Below, piece by piece: positions 58,949 through 64,000 of a stretch of DNA of 64,000 bases (positions are counted from its first letter, which is position 1; each line of letters starts with the position of its first letter). Position numbers and translations under genes: made by a program. Under the pieces are notes generated by a model. The model saw nothing but the letters and a program-made list of their open reading frames with translations. It was not told where the DNA came from and did no database searches. Source of the stretch: Candidatus Gemmiger faecigallinarum. Lineage in GTDB: Bacteria; Bacillota; Clostridia; Oscillospirales; Ruminococcaceae. Location: positions 1 to 64,000 of the forward strand of contig DWVD01000113.1 of the NCBI GenBank assembly GCA_019120395.1. The letters run 5' to 3'.

Positions 58949-59683
58949 TCATTCCGCCTTCACGTCCCGCCTTGTCAGCAGCTGCTGCGCCAGCAGGAAA
59001 AATACGGCCAGGAACAGGGCGGTGCTTACGGCAAAGCCTGCCATGCCGCCGGCCAGCATATCGTCGCTCTGGTTGGAGTTCATGCCCACGATCATCAGCG
59101 CGTAGGGCCAGAACAACCCCAGGTCCATGGTGTTGGTCAGCAGCCCCAGCACGCTGCCGCCCAGGGCGATCAGCACCGGCGCCGCAAAGCTGCGCATCAC
59201 CATCGAGAAGATCAGCTGCAGCGCGATCACCGGCAGCGCGCCCAGCGTGCCGCGCAGGCACCACCACAAAATCTCCGGCGGCGGCAGCCCCGGCAGCCCG
59301 GCCACCAGCTTGCCCAGCGCCAGGTACAGCACAAACACCCAGGCCTGCGTCAGCAGCGTTACTTTGCAGGCCACCGCAAACTTGGCAAAGTACAGCGCAA
59401 AGGGCCGCACCGGCGCGGTCATGATCAGGTTCCAGTTGTGGCCCATGTGCTCCAGCCGCCACAGGTAGGAGCAGTACACCCCGATCAGCGGCGCATAGAA
59501 AAAGGTGGCGTAGAACAGCGTGTGCTGGGTCCACAGGCTGTACCATTCGCTCTGCAAAAGCCCCAGGTTGTTCAGATAATTGAAGGTCCCCATCACGGCG
59601 GGGAAAATCGGCACGATCAAAAACGCCAGCCACAGCACGGCGCCGCGGAGCTTGCGGTTTTCGGCACGGATACAACGCAGCAT
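58949..59683 (-). CDS. ABC-2 type permease, lantibiotic-immunity (LanE/LanG)-like
   Basis: MLRCIRAENRKLRGAVLWLAFLIVPIFPAVMGTFNYLNN...EHMGHNWNLIMTAPVRPFALYFAKFAVACKVTLLTQAWVFVLYLALG. Confidence 0.85.
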   Translation of the reverse strand: MLRCIRAENRKLRGAVLWLAFLIVPIFPAVMGTFNYLNNLGLLQSEWYSLWTQHTLFYATFFYAPLIGVYCSYLWRLEHMGHNWNLIMTAPVRPFALYFAKFAVACKVTLLTQAWVFVLYLALGKLVAGLPGLPPPEILWWCLRGTLGALPVIALQLIFSMVMRSFAAPVLIALGGSVLGLLTNTMDLGLFWPYALMIVGMNSNQSDDMLAGGMAGFAVSTALFLAVFFLLAQQLLTRRDVKAE

Positions 59684-59686
59684 CTT

Positions 59687-60439
59687 TTATACCTCCCTGT
59701 TCTTTATCAGCAGGCCGCCCAGCGCGCACAGCGCCGCGGCCAGCGCCGCCACAACGCACAGCAGCCCTACCGGGAGCGGCTGCGGCAGATAGGTGGTCAC
59801 GCGGGTGGCTTCGTCCCAGGTATAGCCCATGGCGCTCAGCGCGATGTAGTAGCCCCAGGGCGTAAGATACCCCAGCGGCGGCGGGAAGAACGCCGAAAAC
59901 AGCCCCACCAGTGCGCCGTCCAGCCCCACCGCCAGCGTGGCGGCCTGGGCGGCAAACGCCATGCTGATGCACAGCGACAGGAAAAACAGCGCCATGCTGA
60001 CAACAAACGTGCAGGCAAACAGCCATGCCAGCCGCCCGATATCCAGCGGCTGGGTAAACTGCAGCCAGCCGCTCAGCGCAAAGATGCCGGCCAGTTCCAG
60101 CACGCACAAAAGCAGCAGCTCGGCCGCGCCCAGCAGGATCTTGCCGCCGTACAGGCTGGCGCGGCTTTGCAGGGTAAACAGCAGCTTGCAGGTGTTGCCC
60201 CGGTTCTCCACATCCCAGATGCGGCTGGCCAGCACCGCCGTCACCACCGACAGCACGATGGTGTTGACGGTGGGCATAACGTAAAACAGCCCCGAAAACC
60301 CCTGCGCCCGGTCCTGGACGCCCATGCCGCGCAGGCTGTACGCCACCCAGGCCAAGATCACCAGCGCCGTGCCGGCGATCAGCAGCAGGTCGCGGCGGCG
60401 GCGCGCCTTTTTCAGCTCAGACAAAAATCCGTGCAGCAT
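59687..60439 (-). CDS. ABC-2 type permease, second subunit (LanE/LanG)-like
   Basis: Polytopic ~250 aa; sits 1 nt after ATPase gene and 3 nt before the other permease. Confidence 0.82.
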   Translation of the reverse strand: MLHGFLSELKKARRRRDLLLIAGTALVILAWVAYSLRGMGVQDRAQGFSGLFYVMPTVNTIVLSVVTAVLASRIWDVENRGNTCKLLFTLQSRASLYGGKILLGAAELLLLCVLELAGIFALSGWLQFTQPLDIGRLAWLFACTFVVSMALFFLSLCISMAFAAQAATLAVGLDGALVGLFSAFFPPPLGYLTPWGYYIALSAMGYTWDEATRVTTYLPQPLPVGLLCVVAALAAALCALGGLLIKNREV

Positions 60440-60440
60440 G

Positions 60441-61352
60441 TTATTCCGCCTCCTTGCGCTCGGTCAGGCTCAGGAAGATCTCTTCCAGCGTTTTGGTGCG
60501 GCTGCCCACCGCCACCACACCGGCGCCGTTCTCGGCCAGGGCGCGCACCACCTGGGCCAGCGCCTGCTCCTGCATGGCGGGCAGCACAAAGGCGCCGTGT
60601 TCCCACCGGGCGCCGACCCGGCAGCGGGCCAGAGTGTTTTTGGCGCAGGCCGGGTCCAGTACCCGCAGCACCGTATCGCCGCGGCTGTGGCGCTGCAGCT
60701 GCTCCAGCGGGCCTTGGAACAGCAGCCGCCCTTTGTTGATGATGCCCACCTGGTCAATGATCTGCTCCAGCTCGCTGAGCAGGTGGCTGGAGATCAGCAC
60801 CGTGGCGCCGCAGCGGCGGGGCATGTCGGCGATCAGCTCCCGCATCTCCTGGATGCCGGCGGGGTCCAGGCCGTTGGTGGGCTCGTCCAGCACCAGCACT
60901 CTGGGGCTGCCCAGCAGCGCCTGCGCAATGCCCAGCCGCTGTTTCATGCCCAGCGAATACTGCCCCACCTTGCGGCCGCGGTCTTTGGTCAGGCGGACGA
61001 TGTCCAGCACGCGCCCGATGTCCCGCCGGGGCACCCCTTTCAGGTCGGCCACGACCTCCAGATTTTCCTGCCCGGTCAGGTGGCCGTAGCAGGAGGGCGA
61101 CTCGATCAGCGAGCCGGTCTGCCGCAGGATGGCCAGCCGGTTCTGCGGCGTCATGGTCTGGCCCAGCACCTGCACCTGCCCGGCGGACGGGTGGGCAAGG
61201 CCCAGGATCAGTTTCATGGTGGTGGATTTGCCCGCGCCGTTGGGACCGATAAAGCCGTAGACGCTGCCCTCCGGCACCGCCAGCTCCACGTGGTCCACGG
61301 CAAAGTGCGCGCCGTAAGCTTTGCACAGGCCGGTCGTCTCGATCACATTCAT
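60441..61352 (-). CDS. ABC transporter ATP-binding protein, BcrA/LanF-like
   Basis: VYGFIGPNGAGKSTTMKLILGLAHPSAGQVQVLGQ, GSLIESPSCYGHLTGQENL, YSLGMKQRLGIAQALLGSPRVLVLDEPTNGLDPAGIQEMREL. Confidence 0.93.
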   Translation of the reverse strand: MNVIETTGLCKAYGAHFAVDHVELAVPEGSVYGFIGPNGAGKSTTMKLILGLAHPSAGQVQVLGQTMTPQNRLAILRQTGSLIESPSCYGHLTGQENLEVVADLKGVPRRDIGRVLDIVRLTKDRGRKVGQYSLGMKQRLGIAQALLGSPRVLVLDEPTNGLDPAGIQEMRELIADMPRRCGATVLISSHLLSELEQIIDQVGIINKGRLLFQGPLEQLQRHSRGDTVLRVLDPACAKNTLARCRVGARWEHGAFVLPAMQEQALAQVVRALAENGAGVVAVGSRTKTLEEIFLSLTERKEAE

Positions 61353-61646
61353 AAACAGACACTCCCTCTTTTTGGGCTGGCCGGAGCCGCCGCCCGGCGG
61401 GCGGGGCGTTCCCGGCTGCTGAGGGTATTGTAGCGCCCCCGGCTTATCTGCACGGTAAGCCGGGCTTAAGTTTGCCTTAATTTTTGCCCGGCCCGGTGGC
61501 GCGGGACGGCGGGCCGCGGTATAATAAGGCTGGCAGAAAACGCCGGGGCGGCTCAAAAGCGGAGCGCGCGGCCGGCTGTTTGCCCAAACCAACGGAAACG
61601 GCGCGCCCTGCCAAACGGCCGGGCGCGCCCGAAGGGGGAAACCGCC

Positions 61647-62366
61647 TTGCGGCAGATCCAAGACGCCAAAATACTTCTGGTGGACGATAACCGGGAGCTG
61701 CTGGAACTTTTGCGCGAGACGCTGTCCGGCGCAGGCTACCGCAGCCTGGCCACCGCCGAGACCTGCGCCGAAGCCCGCGCCGCCTTTGCGGGCTGGCAGC
61801 CCGATTTTATGGTGCTGGACATCAACCTGCCCGACGGCGACGGCTTTGCTCTGTTCCGGGAGTTGCACGCCAAAGCGGACATCCCGGCGCTGTTCCTCTC
61901 GGCGCGGGACGAGGACAGCGACCGGTTGTTCGGCCTGGGCCTTGGGGCGGACGATTACCTGACCAAGCCGTTTTTGACCCAGGAGCTTTTGCTGCGCATC
62001 CAGCTGATCCTGCGCCGCGCCTACCGGGCCGAACTGCAAAAGGGTGCGCAGTCCGCTCTGCAGCTGGGCGGCTGCCGGGTGGACCTGGACGCCGCGTCGG
62101 TGCGGCGTCCCGACGGCAGCGCCGCCGCCCTGACCGCCACCGAGCGCACCCTGCTGCAAAAGCTGGCCGAAAACCGCGGCCGCATCGTCACCTTTGACGC
62201 GCTGTGCGAGGCGGTCTGGGGGGACGGCTACTATGGCTACGAGAACAGCCTGAACGTGCACATCCGCCACCTGCGGGAAAAGATCGAGGCGGACCCCTCC
62301 CACCCGGTTTACCTGCTCACGGTGCGGGGGCTGGGCTACAAGCTGGCAGGGGAGGGCGCGCAATGA
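61647..62366 (+). CDS. OmpR-family response regulator
   Basis: TTG start after AAGGGGG; KILLVDDNRELLELLRETL...MVLDINLPDGDGFALFREL...GADDYLTKPFL; winged-helix C-terminus YENSLNVHIRHLREKIEADPSHPVYLLTVRGLGYKL. Confidence 0.95.
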   Translation: MRQIQDAKILLVDDNRELLELLRETLSGAGYRSLATAETCAEARAAFAGWQPDFMVLDINLPDGDGFALFRELHAKADIPALFLSARDEDSDRLFGLGLGADDYLTKPFLTQELLLRIQLILRRAYRAELQKGAQSALQLGGCRVDLDAASVRRPDGSAAALTATERTLLQKLAENRGRIVTFDALCEAVWGDGYYGYENSLNVHIRHLREKIEADPSHPVYLLTVRGLGYKLAGEGAQ

Positions 62367-63784
62367 AAACGCTGACCCGCATGATCTGGCGCTACATCGT
62401 GTCGGCGGCGCTGATCGTCATTCTGGTGCTGGCGGTGAACCTTGTGCTGTTCGGCACGCTGGCGCTGCGCTACTCGCAAAGATCCCCCGACCGCAGCGAT
62501 ATTGTGGAGCTGTCCGACCATTTCACCTTTGACGAGACCGGCGCGCCGGCGCTGGACGATGCGGGGCGGGAGCTGCTGCAGCGGTGGGAGTGGGCCATGC
62601 TGCTGGACGCGGACGGAAACGTCATCTGGCAGTGGCGGCTGCCTGCGGAGCTGGATCGCCATTATACCGTGGGGGACGTGGCGGGCTTTAAGGGATGGTA
62701 CCTGGACGATTACCCGGTGCGCTGCTGGCGCACCGGCAGCGGCCTGCTGGTGACCGCTACCCCCCGCGGCAGCGAGTGGAAAAGCGGGTACGTCATCGAC
62801 CAGCAGCTGATGTACGGCGTTATCGGGAACCTGGGCTGGGTCCTGCTGGCAAACCTGGCGGTGGTGGTGCTGCTCTGCCTGCGGCTGGGCTGGCGGGGCA
62901 GCCGGCAGCTGAAAACGGTGGCCGAGGGTGTGGAGCAGCTGGCCGAGGGCAAACCGGTCTGCCTGCCGGAGAAGGGCATGACCGCCGAGCTGGCCGGGCG
63001 GCTCAACCAGACCAGCCGCCGCCTGCAAAGCCAGAGCGAGCTGATCGCCCGGCGGGACGCCGCCCGCACCAACTGGATCGCCGGCGTTTCCCACGACATC
63101 CGCACGCCGCTGGCGCTGATCGCCGGCTATGCCGAGCAGCTTGCCGCCGACGATACCCTGGCCGTCCCCCAGCGCGAGAAGGCAAGCCGCATCCACAGCC
63201 AGAGCCTGCGCATCAAGACGCTGGTGGAGGACCTGAACCTGACCAGCAAGCTGCAGTACAACGCCCAGCCGCTGCGCCGCGCGCCCTGCCGCGCCGGGGC
63301 GCTGCTACGGGGCTGCGTGGCCGATTTCTGCAACAGTGGCACAGCCGGTCAATGCCAGGTAGAACTGGAACTGGGCGAGAGCGCCGACGCCGCGGTATTG
63401 GACTGCGACGCCGCGCTGCTGCGCCGCGCGCTGGAAAACCTGCTGAACAACGCCGCCCGCCACAACCCCGGCGGCTGCCGCGTCACCGTGCGGGCGGTGC
63501 TGAGCCCGCGGCCGGAAGGCCCGCTGCTGCTGTTGGACGTGGCCGATGACGGCCAGGGCTACCCGGAAGCCGTGCTGGAACTGCTGCGCCGCCCCGACGG
63601 CGCAGAGGACGCCGGCGGGAACGCGCCCCATATCCTGGGCCTGCATGTGGTGCAGCAGATCATCGCCGCCCACGGCGGCCGGGTGCGCTTTGCCCAAAAC
63701 ACGCCCCGCGGCGCCTGGGCGGGCATCGAGCTGCCGGCCCTGCCGCCGCAGGCCGGAAGCAAAACGCGCGGGACAGCCGATTGA
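62363..63784 (+). CDS. Membrane sensor histidine kinase
   Basis: Two TMs flanking ~140-aa extracytoplasmic region; H-box GVSHDIRTPLALIAGYAEQL, N-box LENLLNNAARHNPGG, ATPase VADDGQGYP; ATGA overlap with RR gene. Confidence 0.94.
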   Translation: MKTLTRMIWRYIVSAALIVILVLAVNLVLFGTLALRYSQRSPDRSDIVELSDHFTFDETGAPALDDAGRELLQRWEWAMLLDADGNVIWQWRLPAELDRHYTVGDVAGFKGWYLDDYPVRCWRTGSGLLVTATPRGSEWKSGYVIDQQLMYGVIGNLGWVLLANLAVVVLLCLRLGWRGSRQLKTVAEGVEQLAEGKPVCLPEKGMTAELAGRLNQTSRRLQSQSELIARRDAARTNWIAGVSHDIRTPLALIAGYAEQLAADDTLAVPQREKASRIHSQSLRIKTLVEDLNLTSKLQYNAQPLRRAPCRAGALLRGCVADFCNSGTAGQCQVELELGESADAAVLDCDAALLRRALENLLNNAARHNPGGCRVTVRAVLSPRPEGPLLLLDVADDGQGYPEAVLELLRRPDGAEDAGGNAPHILGLHVVQQIIAAHGGRVRFAQNTPRGAWAGIELPALPPQAGSKTRGTAD

Positions 63785-63792
63785 AACGCAGG

Positions 63793-63843
63793 CAGGCCGC
63801 CGCCCGGCAGGGAAGTTCCCCTGGCCGGGCGGCGGCCTGTTTT
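63793..63843. terminator. Terminator downstream of histidine kinase
   Basis: CAGGCCGCCGCCCGGC / GCCGGGCGGCGGCCTG then TTTT. Confidence 0.82.
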
Positions 63844-63878
63844 GGCTGTGGAGAGGAAAAAAGCGGGCGGCCGCAGGG

Positions 63879-64000
63879 TCAGCCCTCGGCAGCGCTGGCG
63901 TCGGAGAACTCCAGACCGGCCTCGTACGCGGCGTTGGTGTGGCCGGGGAAGGGGTAGGTGCGGACCTCGTCGGCGGTCAAACTGGCCACGCCGTACCATT
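63879..64000 (-). CDS. C-terminal fragment of an unidentified protein running off the window
   Basis: Minus frame ...WYGVASLTADEVRTYPFPGHTNAAYEAGLEFSDASAAEG*; only 39 residues visible. Confidence 0.5.
   Translation of the reverse strand, partial: WYGVASLTADEVRTYPFPGHTNAAYEAGLEFSDASAAEG

Overview
This 64 kb window is high-GC chromosomal DNA that reads like a gut Firmicute (Oscillospiraceae/Faecalibacterium-Gemmiger-Subdoligranulum type; the taxon is inferred from protein similarity by eye). It is mostly core genome: metY-metA, nadE, rpsB-tsf, asnA, ispDF fusion, cdaA-cdaR, recJ, rel, dtd, hemZ, and mazG-hup-rqcP-yabP-yabQ-divIC-yabR. It is rich in sporulation genes (ylmC/ymxH-like, sigG, sigE, spoIIGA, spoIVB, spo0A, yabP, yabQ, yunB). 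Accessory content includes two polar amino-acid ABC cassettes, a heterodimeric ABC exporter, a MATE exporter, and a LanFEG-like ABC transporter divergent from a two-component system. There is one tRNA-Leu(UAG). I saw no rRNA, CRISPR array, prophage or IS element. Best leads for follow-up: a translationally coupled XRE/membrane protein/CPBP-protease operon (5.6-7.3 kb); a NYN-LOTUS protein overlapping an rRNA-methyltransferase gene (52.5 kb); a LanF-type E-loop ABC module with 11-bp-phased repeats in its divergent promoter region (58.9-63.8 kb); a Spo0A with an altered acidic pocket (29.8 kb); an M-domain-less Clp ATPase that keeps a ClpP-loop-like motif; and a MetA with Glu111 that predicts acetyl rather than succinyl transfer. 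Nothing here proves a wholly new system. All family assignments come from reading the translations, without database searches.
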